DNA of 64,000 nucleotides, from positions 2,799,001-2,863,000 of the forward strand of contig NZ_CP115160.1 in NCBI RefSeq assembly GCF_027594545.1, given 5' to 3'. The DNA is from Algoriphagus sp. TR-M9. GTDB taxonomy: Bacteria > Bacteroidota > Bacteroidia > Cytophagales > Cyclobacteriaceae. The notes under the pieces are model-generated. The model was not told where the DNA came from and made no database searches. It saw nothing but the letters and a program-made list of their open reading frames with translations. Shown here piece after piece: positions 24,627 through 34,500 of this stretch; the first letter of the stretch is position 1; every line of letters starts with the position of its first letter. A program made the translations under genes and the position numbers.

Positions 24627-27572
24627 TTACGAATCCATCGCCTCCCACAAAATCTCTACTGGATGCTTGGCTTTCCTTCCTGTTCCGTCAGCAATCTGAT
24701 GACGGCATGATGTCCCAGGAGCAGCGATAATGGTTTCTTCATCAGCATTTCTAACTGTTGGAAATAACAGTAACTCTCCCACTTGCTGGGAAACCTCGTA
24801 ATGCTCCGCTTCATAGCCAAAGCTTCCGGCCATCCCACAGCATCCGCTCGGGATAGTTTCTACAGAGTAATTGGCAGGCAAAGACAATAATTTCTGAGTC
24901 CAAGTGATGGAAGAAAGCGCCTTTTGATGGCAATGCCCATGGAGCTTGATTTTCTGTGTTTTCGTGGTAAACAAGTCCGAAGAAATATTCCCGGCAGCGA
25001 TTTCCTGAGCCAAAAACTCATCGATCAACTTCACATGAAACTTCAACTTCTTGGCAGCTTCCACCAATTCTTTTTTAACAATGCGAGGATATTCATCCCG
25101 AAAACTCAAAATAGCCGATGGCTCCAAACCGATTAGAGGGGTATTTCCATCAATCAGCTTATCAAAAACCTTCACATTTGCCTCTGCATGTTTTTTGGCT
25201 TTCGGAAGCAAACCCTTAGAAAGTGCAGATCTACCGCTTTCCTCATGATCCACTACTTTCACATCGTACCCCAACTTTTTGAGTAGTGAAATTGCTTTAA
25301 TACCAATCGCAGTATCATTGTGGTTGGTGAACTCATCCACGAAGAAGTAAACAGATTTGAGCTGCTTTGCTGCTGTTGGAAGGGACTCATAATTCTTCTT
25401 ATACCATTTTCGCAGACTGACTTTACTGATTTCAGGCAGATTTCGCTTTGGGGCTACGCCCAAAATTGACTTCATCAACCCGCCAGTCAGACTATTGCTC
25501 AACATGAAATTTGCCAAACCACCAGTTTTCGAGCCAAATTCATTCAGTTCATTGATGTAAGCAAAAGCTCGTGAGCGAAGCGGAATGCCGTTCGTTTTTT
25601 GATATTGATACAGGAATTCGGCTTTCATACTGGACATGTCCACATTGGAAGGACATTCGGCTGTACAGCCTTTGCAGGAAAGACACAAATCCATCGCCTC
25701 CTTAATCTCGGGATGGTTGAAGGCGTTTTCCTTTTGGTCCATAGTTAGAAATTCACGTAATGTATTGGCTCGACCTCGAGTAGTATCCTTTTCATTTCTA
25801 GTAGCCATGTAGCTTGGACACATGGTACCACCAGAGCCTGGAAGTTTGCGACAGTCGCCTGATCCGTTACACTTTTCTGCCAAGCGAAGAATCCCTCCTA
25901 CATTAGAAAAATCCATCAAAGTATCGTGAACTGGAGTCTCCATATCCGGCTCATAACGCAGAAACTTGTTCATCGGCGCAGCATCCACGATTTTCCCCGG
26001 ATTGAAAATATTCTGAGGATCCCATGAGAATTTGATCCTTCGGAAAAGCTCATAGTTCTTTTCCCCAACCATCAGAGGAATAAAAGCAGCCCGTACTCTT
26101 CCATCTCCATGTTCACCAGAAAGTGAGCCTTGGTATTTCTTCACCAACTCAGCAGAAGCTTTTGAAATCTGATAAAACTCCTCCACATCCTTGGACTTTT
26201 TCAAATCCAGAATCGGTCTCAAATGTATCTCTCCAGCACCTGCATGGGCATAATAAACGGGTTTCTGATGAAACCCATTCATCATTTCCCCCACCTCATC
26301 CATATAGTCTGCTAGATCTTCTATATCCACTGCCGTATCTTCAATACAGGCGACTGCTTTTGCATCACCAGGGATATTTGCCAGCAGCCCCAACCCCGCT
26401 GAGCGAAGCGCCCAAGCAGTAGAAACCATCGCAGGTTCAATGATAGGATATGCATAGCCAAGTCCAGTTTCTTTCAAATCATCCACCAAAGCTTTGCCTT
26501 TGGCCATAGCTTCCTCTAACGTTTGACCTCTGAACTCCACCATCAAAATCCCCTCCGGATCTCCTTCTACGAAATAGCGGTTTTTGCTGTACTCAATACT
26601 TTCTTTGGTACAATCCAAAATAATCTTATCCATCAACTCCACCGCAGTAGCAGGATGCTTCATCGCAGTTTGTGCAGCTACCATGCTCTCATGAATGGTT
26701 CTAAAATGCGCTGCAACCACTATTTCTACAGGATCTGGTAATGGATCCAAACTGATTTTGATTTCAGTAGTGAAAGCCAAAGTCCCCTCAGAACCACAAA
26801 GCAAATTGCAGAAATTGAATTTTTCCTTTCCTTCGAAAAGCTCAGATTTCAGTAATTCATCGACAGCATAACCGGTATTTCTTCTATGGATTGACTTTTT
26901 GGGAAATTGCGCGTGAATCTCTTGTCTGGCCTGTTCATCACTTAATTCCTCCAGTACTTTTCTATAAATATCCCCTTCCAATGATTGCAGTTTTGTCTTC
27001 TCCTCAAACTCATCTTTGGTAAGTGCCTCGAACTTCACCGGATTCCCATCACTCAAAATCGTATCCAATGAAATGACTTTATCTCGTGTCACTCCGTAAA
27101 CAATCGATGTGGTTCCAGAAGAATTATTCCCGACCATCCCGCCAATCATGGCACGATTCGCCGTAGAGGTAATCGGACTGAAGAAGAGCCCGTGCGGTTT
27201 CAAATAGCTGTTGAGCTCATTACGAACCACACCTGGCTGCACCCGCACCCAACGCTCTTCTACATTCAATTCCAGAATTTGGGTGAAATGCTTGGACACA
27301 TCCACCACAATTCCGTTGCCCACGCACTGGCCGGAAAGGGAAGTTCCGGCAGTTCTTGGGATCAGAGAAGTACCGTTTTCGGAAGCAAAAAGTATTAGCT
27401 TCTGGATATCGGACTCTGTTTTTGGGAAAGCTACTGCCAAAGGCATCTCCCTGTAAACGGAAGCATCTGTGGCATAAAGGGTCTTTGTCAAAGAATCAAC
27501 TTGCAAGGTTCCCTCCAGTTGGGCGGAAAGCTCCTGAAGCAAAGGCAATAGGTTAGGTAGGTCTGAACTCAT
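24627..27572 (-). CDS. FAD-linked oxidase/Fe-S dehydrogenase fusion (GlcD-GlcF/D-lactate dehydrogenase-like)
   Basis: 981 residues from ATG (a TTG two codons earlier was rejected). Domain order: FAD_binding_4 (IPRTAGTSLSGQCVGNGIVV, GGMVGNNSSGTTSIVYG), FAD-oxidase C-terminal domain (SGEHGDGRVRAAF), a ferredoxin-like Fe-S region with CLSCKGCTAECP, and CCG-type C-terminal modules (HGHCHQKAL, SGCCGMAGSFG). This is the YdiJ/DLD-like architecture that oxidises 2-hydroxy acids such as D-lactate, glycolate or 2-hydroxyglutarate at the inner membrane. It is 294 bp upstream of the PQQ dehydrogenase in the same direction. Which hydroxy acid is used cannot be read from sequence. Confidence 0.9.
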   Translation of the reverse strand: MSSDLPNLLPLLQELSAQLEGTLQVDSLTKTLYATDASVYREMPLAVAFPKTESDIQKLILFASENGTSLIPRTAGTSLSGQCVGNGIVVDVSKHFTQILELNVEERWVRVQPGVVRNELNSYLKPHGLFFSPITSTANRAMIGGMVGNNSSGTTSIVYGVTRDKVISLDTILSDGNPVKFEALTKDEFEEKTKLQSLEGDIYRKVLEELSDEQARQEIHAQFPKKSIHRRNTGYAVDELLKSELFEGKEKFNFCNLLCGSEGTLAFTTEIKISLDPLPDPVEIVVAAHFRTIHESMVAAQTAMKHPATAVELMDKIILDCTKESIEYSKNRYFVEGDPEGILMVEFRGQTLEEAMAKGKALVDDLKETGLGYAYPIIEPAMVSTAWALRSAGLGLLANIPGDAKAVACIEDTAVDIEDLADYMDEVGEMMNGFHQKPVYYAHAGAGEIHLRPILDLKKSKDVEEFYQISKASAELVKKYQGSLSGEHGDGRVRAAFIPLMVGEKNYELFRRIKFSWDPQNIFNPGKIVDAAPMNKFLRYEPDMETPVHDTLMDFSNVGGILRLAEKCNGSGDCRKLPGSGGTMCPSYMATRNEKDTTRGRANTLREFLTMDQKENAFNHPEIKEAMDLCLSCKGCTAECPSNVDMSSMKAEFLYQYQKTNGIPLRSRAFAYINELNEFGSKTGGLANFMLSNSLTGGLMKSILGVAPKRNLPEISKVSLRKWYKKNYESLPTAAKQLKSVYFFVDEFTNHNDTAIGIKAISLLKKLGYDVKVVDHEESGRSALSKGLLPKAKKHAEANVKVFDKLIDGNTPLIGLEPSAILSFRDEYPRIVKKELVEAAKKLKFHVKLIDEFLAQEIAAGNISSDLFTTKTQKIKLHGHCHQKALSSITWTQKLLSLPANYSVETIPSGCCGMAGSFGYEAEHYEVSQQVGELLLFPTVRNADEETIIAAPGTSCRHQIADGTGRKAKHPVEILWEAMDS

Positions 27573-27758
27573 GTTCAAAAATAACCCGATGAGATGGATT
27601 TAAGGAAAAGTTGGGAAAAAGAATTTGGAAATGGACAAGGCTCAATGTGCAAGATTCAATTATCAAAGCTTTTCCCACGGGTAAATTGAATTTGCTCATT
27701 GAAAATTGATTATTGATCATTTCCCTCTTTTCTTTACAGCAAATACCAAATCACCCAC

Positions 27759-28529
27759 ATGTTTTTCTACCTCTCCCAGTTCCTGAGTTTTCTGGCAATG
27801 CCTCTGACCATTATCAGTTTGCTAATTGTTATAGGAGCGATTTATGTGAAAAAGAAGTGGGGGAAAAAAAGTCTCTGGGCAGGAATAATTCTATTGTGGT
27901 TTTTCTCCAATCAGTTTATTGCCAATCAAGCCATGCTAGCTTGGGAACCCGATTTCAAGGAATTTTCCGAAATCAAAAACCATGAAATCGGCATTGTCCT
28001 TACAGGCGTGACAAACCTGAGCAAAACCGCATATGACCGCACTTTCTTCAATAAAGGTGCTGATCGGATCACACATGCCTTGCAGCTTTATCGCATGGGC
28101 AAAATCAAAAAAATCCTCATCACCGGTGGACAAGGCTTAAATCCTGTCAATCCACAATCAGAAGCTGAGCTATTACAGCGTTTTCTTTTGATGGCCGGTC
28201 TCCCCGCAGAGGACATCATGATCGAAGATCAATCGAAAAACACTGCGCAAAACGCAGCATTTACTAAGGAATTTTTTGCTAAAAAGGGAATCGATACTAA
28301 TCAAGAATTTCTATTAATCACCTCAGCTTTTCACATGTATCGAGCGAAAGGCTGCTTCGACAAAGTCGGCTTGAAAACACAAACTTTCCCCACAGACTAC
28401 TACAGTCACGACACCACCTATGACCTGCCTTCCTTGCTCTATCCCAACCCGACATCTATAGAAAACTGGCACAAACTTTTTAAAGAGTGGATCGGGATTA
28501 TAGTGTATAAGTTGGTCGGATATAGTTGA
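27759..28529 (+). CDS. YdcF/SanA-family (DUF218) membrane protein
   Basis: 256 residues. Two N-terminal transmembrane helices (about residues 5-30 and 38-57) precede a DUF218 domain with the motifs IVLTGV, ADRITHALQLYRMGK, ILITGGQG, ENTAQNA-like KNTAQNAAF and TSAFHMYRAKGCF. Family members affect envelope integrity or vancomycin sensitivity in enterobacteria (SanA), but the reaction is unresolved. It is a single gene with a spacer on both sides; upstream 27573-27758 holds AT-rich simple sequence with no ORF. Confidence 0.85.
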   Translation: MFFYLSQFLSFLAMPLTIISLLIVIGAIYVKKKWGKKSLWAGIILLWFFSNQFIANQAMLAWEPDFKEFSEIKNHEIGIVLTGVTNLSKTAYDRTFFNKGADRITHALQLYRMGKIKKILITGGQGLNPVNPQSEAELLQRFLLMAGLPAEDIMIEDQSKNTAQNAAFTKEFFAKKGIDTNQEFLLITSAFHMYRAKGCFDKVGLKTQTFPTDYYSHDTTYDLPSLLYPNPTSIENWHKLFKEWIGIIVYKLVGYS

Positions 28530-28598
28530 TTCATACAATCACTCACTCTTTCCAAAAGTTTTTAAAGGGAGCAAAACCCTTGAGACTATTGAATAATA

Positions 28599-28643
28599 TT
28601 ACGTACTTTGTGTTACGTTATTTACGTAACGCAAAGTACGTAA
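28599..28643. promoter_or_regulatory. Near-perfect palindrome upstream of the AAA ATPase gene
   Basis: Arms TTACGTACTTTGTGTTACGT (28599-28618) and ACGTAACGCAAAGTACGTAA (28624-28643) match in 19 of 20 positions around a TATTT spacer, 17 bp before the ATG. It could be an operator or, in RNA, a hairpin that hides the start site. There is no T-run, so it is not a simple terminator. Confidence 0.75.
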
Positions 28644-28660
28644 AATAAAAGCAAATAGTC

Positions 28661-29782
28661 ATGAAAGAACCATTCAATCCCTTCGTAATCAATACTTATC
28701 AAGGAAAAGACTATTTCTGTGATCGGGAAAATGATCTGAAAACGCTCATTTCTCATATAGAAAATGACAGAAATGTAGTGCTTTATGCATGGAGAAGACT
28801 TGGGAAATCAGCCCTAATCCATCGTTTATTTGAGGAATTAGAAACTTCCAAAGGTTGCGAAACCATCTATATCGATCTGCTTGCAACTCAAAATATAGCT
28901 GAAGCCATACAATCCATCGCCTCAGCTATCTATGAAAAATATGGCAGGACCACTGCTGGAATAAGCGCAAGCATACAAAAGCTCTTGGCATCTATAGGAG
29001 CTACGATAAGTTTCAATGCTTTATCAGGATTGCCGGAAATAAGCATTGGCATCAATAGATCCGAGCAGCCAGGCCAATCACTAAAAGCACTAGGAGATTT
29101 TCTGCTTTCCCGCAAAAAGAGATTAGTCATCGCCATCGATGAGTTCCAGCAGATCGCTGATTACGAAGGGGCAAATGCCGAAGCTATTTTCCGCACCTGG
29201 GTACAGCAGATTCCTGAAGTCAGGTTTATATTCAGCGGCAGTCATCGCACGCTGATGGAAGCGATGTTTACAGAGAAGAAGCGCCCATTCTACCAAAGTT
29301 CGCAGTTGGAATCCCTTCAGCCCATCGCTTTGAAAGCGTATACAAAATTTATAACTGAGCACTTTCAAGCCTCAAAAAAAACTATCGAAGCTGATTCAAT
29401 CGAGAAGATTTATACATGGAGCCGTGGGCAGACCTATACCGTGCAATTAGCCTGCAATCATCTTTTTGCTAACTACAAAAAAGTAAGTCTTTCAGATGTG
29501 GATGTGGTTTTTGATCAGGTTCTGACCCAGCAACAGGCCGTTTTTGCCAATTTCCAAAAGATGCTCACACGCGCTCAATGGAATGTTTTTCGGGCGATCG
29601 CAAAAGAGGAACCGCTACAAAACCCGCTAAGCAAAGACTTTATCCAAAAGCATAACCTGGGCGCAGCAAGTACAGTAAGCACGGCTTTAAAAGCCCTGGA
29701 AAGACTGGAACTGGTGGTAAAAGACGAGGGAAACTACCTAGTTCATGAAGTGCAACTGGCAAGATGGATGGCAAGACTATAA
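28661..29782 (+). CDS. AAA-type ATPase of the archaeal ATPase (ATP_bind_2/PF01637-like) group
   Basis: 373 residues. Walker A region YAWRRLGKSAL (about residues 42-52) and Walker B LVIAIDEFQQI are clear, with RFIFSGSHRTLM as the sensor region and a C-terminal winged-helix (LSKDFIQKHNLGAASTVSTA, LERLELVVKDEG). The common C-terminal DUF234 nuclease-like domain of longer relatives is missing. These ATPases occur in many copies in Bacteroidota and archaea, each apparently under its own control; function is unknown, possibly mobile-element related. A strong palindrome precedes the gene, and hipA is convergent with only seven bp between stops. Confidence 0.82.
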   Translation: MKEPFNPFVINTYQGKDYFCDRENDLKTLISHIENDRNVVLYAWRRLGKSALIHRLFEELETSKGCETIYIDLLATQNIAEAIQSIASAIYEKYGRTTAGISASIQKLLASIGATISFNALSGLPEISIGINRSEQPGQSLKALGDFLLSRKKRLVIAIDEFQQIADYEGANAEAIFRTWVQQIPEVRFIFSGSHRTLMEAMFTEKKRPFYQSSQLESLQPIALKAYTKFITEHFQASKKTIEADSIEKIYTWSRGQTYTVQLACNHLFANYKKVSLSDVDVVFDQVLTQQQAVFANFQKMLTRAQWNVFRAIAKEEPLQNPLSKDFIQKHNLGAASTVSTALKALERLELVVKDEGNYLVHEVQLARWMARL

Positions 29783-29789
29783 CCTTCTT

Positions 29790-31091
29790 TTAAGCCAAAA
29801 GCGTAGCTGCAATGCTGTCCCTTAAATCTGGATCAACTTTCACTTCCTCAGCAAATTCCTTCCAGCGACGTACTGCTGATTTTACCTGTTCGATCTTTTC
29901 CTCAGGTTTTTTGATATTCATTTTTCTCGCCACCTCCAAAAAGTCAGAATCTACAATCTCTTCTCTTTTCCCATTCACCAGCAGTGACTGTGCGCTCACC
30001 CATATACTTCCGGGTCTATAAGCATAGCATATATCATAAGCCGGAGATAGCCTCCACTTACCATCACGCTCCATCAAAAAGGCAAAATTCTTCGTGTGAT
30101 CATCACAGTTTCTGGCCAGTACATTAAACACCATTCTAATAAACATCTGCTCTGCTTCAGGATAAGATAGTCGCAACATCCGCATGGTCTCAAACACCTG
30201 TTCGTAACTGTAATAACCGACCTGATTGAAATCAAAATGCCGTAAACCACAAAGACTCTGCATATGGATTTTCTGTCCATCATCGGTGCTGTCAAATCGC
30301 TTGGTCATAAAGTGAGCACGCCCATTTTCTTCCAACAATCTACATTCGCTCATTTCCACTCCTGCCTCTAAAGCCATGAGGTAATAGGCCATTTCCACTC
30401 TTCCATAGCCTACAGTGGCACCAAATTGGGAATCGTGAACACCATCAAACTTGATAATCCAATACGAGAATCCTTTCGGGGCTTTTACTTGCCCGCTTTT
30501 TACTGCACCTGTCGATGGATTATAAGCGATGACAGCTTTTGCTCTAGCTCCACCTGCCGAGGTACCTATTTTTAGGATATCTGATAAAGCAGATTGCTCA
30601 TCTGCACTGAGACTGGACTGAAAATCCGCTCTTGAATTGAGGATTTTTCCGGCGATATTCACCAAGCTATCTATTTCCAGCGAGCTTGCTTTGATCGCTT
30701 CATCGCGAAATGAAGGCCTGATTTCCAGAGCTCCCACCCCCCGTTTTCCGATAAAGCAAAGCTGTTCTACGGGATTCAAACTATCCGTTGCCCTGCCATT
30801 TTGGGTGAGCCAGGCATTGATGAGCTGATTACCATATTTATCGGGGAGCATATCCGCCAGCAATCCCGGCAACCCCTTGAATGTATCAAAAGCATCACCT
30901 CTTGATCTTCTCAATTCAGGAAAATTGTAAACTCGATTACCTGAAACTAAAGGCATTTTGACGGGAGAAATGTCCAAGCCAGAACTGAGAAAATCCTGAT
31001 TGAATTCAAAGCTCCCCAGCTGCTGAGCTTCATCCCAAAGCACAGCACCCGCCAACTGATCCCAGATCCATATTTCAGCAGCCACTACCAT
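29790..31091 (-). CDS. hipA: HipA-family serine/threonine kinase toxin
   Basis: 433 residues, full length. Known HipA proteins phosphorylate glutamyl-tRNA synthetase (or another tRNA synthetase in relatives) to trigger growth arrest. Visible motifs: the Gly-rich loop GTSAGGARAK (residues 176-185), substrate lobe VEQLCFIGKRGVGALEI, catalytic loop RNCDDHTKNF (327-336) and metal-binding AYDICYAY with Asp 353. All catalytic residues I can identify are kept, so the toxin looks active. It starts seven bp inside hipB, which acts as antitoxin and autorepressor. The gene is convergent with the ATPase. Confidence 0.92.
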   Translation of the reverse strand: MVVAAEIWIWDQLAGAVLWDEAQQLGSFEFNQDFLSSGLDISPVKMPLVSGNRVYNFPELRRSRGDAFDTFKGLPGLLADMLPDKYGNQLINAWLTQNGRATDSLNPVEQLCFIGKRGVGALEIRPSFRDEAIKASSLEIDSLVNIAGKILNSRADFQSSLSADEQSALSDILKIGTSAGGARAKAVIAYNPSTGAVKSGQVKAPKGFSYWIIKFDGVHDSQFGATVGYGRVEMAYYLMALEAGVEMSECRLLEENGRAHFMTKRFDSTDDGQKIHMQSLCGLRHFDFNQVGYYSYEQVFETMRMLRLSYPEAEQMFIRMVFNVLARNCDDHTKNFAFLMERDGKWRLSPAYDICYAYRPGSIWVSAQSLLVNGKREEIVDSDFLEVARKMNIKKPEEKIEQVKSAVRRWKEFAEEVKVDPDLRDSIAATLLA

Positions 31092-31420
31092 TCTAAAGGT
31101 GGATTATCAGCAGCCATGTCTGAATTACGCACCCGCTGACGATCATATTTCTTTTGAAGCTTGATGTATTCCATGGGACTAATCGTCTTCTTCACCTCAA
31201 AAGCCTCCAACCACTGCAGGCGATCCAACACGCGTAGCACCTGGATCAAAGTGATCAGATTGACTTTTTCTCCTCTTTCCAAAAGACTCAGCGTGGACCT
31301 GCTGATCCCCGCTTCTTTGGAAAGCTGCTCTTGGGACTTTTGCTGCTGTACACGCTCCGCCTTGACAAAATCACCAATCTGACGTATAATCTGCAAATCA
31401 CTTAATGTACTATAATCCAT
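31085..31420 (-). CDS. hipB: HipB-like XRE antitoxin
   Basis: 111 residues. HTH at about residues 25-60 (QEQLSKEAGISRSTLSLLER then GEKVNLITLIQVLRVL). The C-terminal 30 residues are charged and end in Trp, resembling the flexible HipB tail. It precedes and overlaps hipA, typical for the pair, and probably binds the repeat-rich segment just upstream to repress both genes. Its Trp-ending tail could be a degradation signal, as in E. coli HipB, by analogy only. Confidence 0.88.
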   Translation of the reverse strand: MDYSTLSDLQIIRQIGDFVKAERVQQQKSQEQLSKEAGISRSTLSLLERGEKVNLITLIQVLRVLDRLQWLEAFEVKKTISPMEYIKLQKKYDRQRVRNSDMAADNPPLEW

Positions 31421-31556
31421 GCATTAAATATCATACATTAATATCGGTTTTACAAGTTAATGAATGATTTTTCATACATTTCAATGTATCTTAAATATGA
31501 ATGATTAATCATTCATTATGGTAATTTAAGGATTATAATGAATGACTTACCATACA
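31421..31556. promoter_or_regulatory. Candidate hipBA operator array
   Basis: Five or more related half sites: TCATACATT (31431, 31472), TGAATGA (31461), AATGTATC (31483), a perfect 20-bp palindrome ATGAATGATTAATCATTCAT (31497-31516) and AATGAATGA (31537). Spacing suggests several dimers binding side by side, as HipB does in known systems. Confidence 0.65.
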
Positions 31557-31589
31557 AAAAAATAATTAATCCTAAAGATCCATCATCTT

Positions 31590-34500
31590 TTACTTATTCA
31601 CCTTCAAAAACTCCTCCCTACTCCATTTCCAAACCCAGTTCCAGCCTTTTTGCTCTAGCAAAATAGGATGATAAGCTATAGCAGCCTTGGCTGTAGCAGC
31701 ATTAAAAAATCGCTGATCATCCGTCAAAATCGCCTCTTGAATCTCGCTAGACTCTTTGAAAATCAAATCCATCACAACCGATGGAATTTCTCCTGAATAA
31801 GAAGCCTCAGACTTCAGCAGTTTATTCTTTAAACTCCAATCAATCACATAGCCTTCAACTTTGCCAACAGGAACGGAAATAGAAGGGTCATTACTTTGAT
31901 CTTTGACAAAAGCCAAGAATTCTCTCAGCAAAACTAAGCCTGGGTTCTTAAGTTGACTAGGACGGAAATCTGCTGGTTCAATGCTTGAAATCACATGCAT
32001 AAACTTTCGCGCTCTGCTGATCGCCACATTCAGTCTATTTTCTGCCCCAGACTTACCCAAAAGCCCAAAATTAGTAATCAACTTCCCTTCGGGATTTGGC
32101 GCATAGCCAAGGGATAATATCACCTGATCAAACTCATCACCCTGCACATTTTCGATATTACGCACTTTGATAGCTGCATCCTGAAAACCAGCTTTCCAAA
32201 GTTTTTCACGGATCAACTCCATCTGGAAATAATTCCCCGTCACGATTCCTATACTGTCTGATGGACTGGAATTCAAAATAGAACCAACTTTCAACAAGAC
32301 TTCATCGGCCTCCATTTTATTCACCTGATTGGACCAGATCCCTTCCACTTTCTGCCAAGTGAAAGCAGGTTTTCCAGCTAATGAAGTCGCATAATCCGGT
32401 AGCGTTTCCAATTGATTGTCGTAAAAATGAGCATTTGAAAAATGGATCAGAGCCGGATTTGCTGAGCGATAATGACCTTTCAACTGATGTTTTTCAAAGA
32501 AATTCCCAGCCAATTCCAACAGCGACTCCGCTTCATATTCCAAGCCTTCCTCGTCAGACTCCCATTTCACCTGATAGAAATCCGAAGGTCTCAACTGCTT
32601 GGAATCTCCTGCAACCACCACCTGTTTCCCACGCAGCATCGCAGGCAATCCCCGCTCCACCTGGCATTGCGACGCTTCATCAAAAATCACCAAATCAAAA
32701 TCCTGACCCAGCGGAAACAAAGCTGAAACCGTCTCTGGACTAGCCAGCCAGCAAGGCAACAAACGAAAAACTTCCTCCCCCATTTCCTCCACCAATTTCC
32801 TAATCGGCCAGCGCTGACGCTTTTTACTCACCTGATGAAGCAAATCACGATACGTCACGCGATTGCCAAGACGATTAAACTCCAAGTCGCTCACCACTTG
32901 TTCTCGAAGCCTAAGCAAAGCCATATGCCTGGAAATCTTCCGTTTTTCCAGAATTGCGGTTTTCAACTCATCCATTTCATGCCGCATTTTCAGACTACCG
33001 GATTCTGCCAAAACCGGATTATGAGCTTCCAAATGAGCTATCCAGGCCAAATACCATGAATTCCAATATGCCGAAACCTGATCATCCAAAGTCAAATTGG
33101 AAAAGTCAACTTCCAGTTTTTTGAAAATGGAAATGGAAATTGGATTCATTGAATCTAAAAACCGATCAAAGGCAACCAATTCCGAAAATGTCTGACTAAT
33201 CTGCAAATCGAGCTTATCTACAACCAAGCCATTTTTGAGAATTTCCAAAATCTGCGCATCACTCAAATATGCTTTCCACTTGTTCTTTTGGGATGAAAAT
33301 GATTTGGAAAGCTCAGTAATATCGCTGAGCTGATGTCTGAAATCACTCACATTCCAATCAGCGAGGGCATGAATATCTTCAAGCTTTTTCCACCGGAAAA
33401 CCCAATCCAAAACCGGATTAAGACTATCGAGTTGCCTAGTAATAGCTTCCTCCGAAAGCTCTGAAATATCCAATCTCTCTTTCTGGGTAAATCCCGCAAA
33501 TTCCCCATTCAATACTTGTAAAACCTCCACTTCATTCTGAATTCTAGAAATCGAGTCTGCATCAAACTTCAAGTTAGATTTACTCAGGATTCCGAAAGTC
33601 AGCGGAAACTTACTTTTACTCAGATTTGCCTGAATTTTCCCTAGCCAAGAACTAGCTTTTAATTTCAACAAATCTAGTTCTGCTTCCAGATTTGATAGAT
33701 TTTCTGGATTCGCGTCAATTCCCAATTGCAGATGCTGAAGCTTTTCAAGCGACACCAACAGCCATTTCTGCACCTTGGAAATGCTAGAAAAAAGTTTTGA
33801 ATCAAAAAGGGAAGAAACAGCTAAATCCGACCTTTCCAGATGATCCAAGGACGATTTCAAGCCCTCCAACCTATCCGAAAAATCCCCCTCCTCTAAAATC
33901 AACTGGGCTAAAGCAGGCAGTTTATCAGTTGTTGAATTTGACCTGAAATCAGCTACATCCTTTATACTTTGAGTAATTCTAGGGAAAACTGCTGGCTCAA
34001 AATGGGCAAAAGAAACACGGCTTTCCCAAAATGTACCCATAAACTGAGACCGGTAGGAATGGTAGATTTTATACCATTTCTCAACATCCTGGGCAAGCTC
34101 ATACTTCAGCTTTACTAACTCCGAATGCTCGAAAAATGGCTTTTGGAGATCAGCATTCAAATACATCGCTTTTATTGGAATACCAGCCATTTCGGTATCA
34201 AAAAGAGCAGTTCTAAACGTCTCAAACTTTTCCGAAAGTCTGGAAATCGTCTTAGAATACTGCGAAATCTCTCGCTCTAATTGGATGGAATCAATTCCTC
34301 TATTTTGCTCCTGATAGGTCTCTATGCCTTCTATTTGAGCTTTTAGCTTTTGAAACAGGATTTTTTGATCCGCTCGGAAATCATGAACCAAACCCAAGAA
34401 ATCACCAAAACCTGCTTTGCTCAATCGCTCAAAAACCACATCAAGAGCAGCACGCTTTTGTGAAACCACCAAGACTTTTTTACCTCTAGAACAAAAATCC

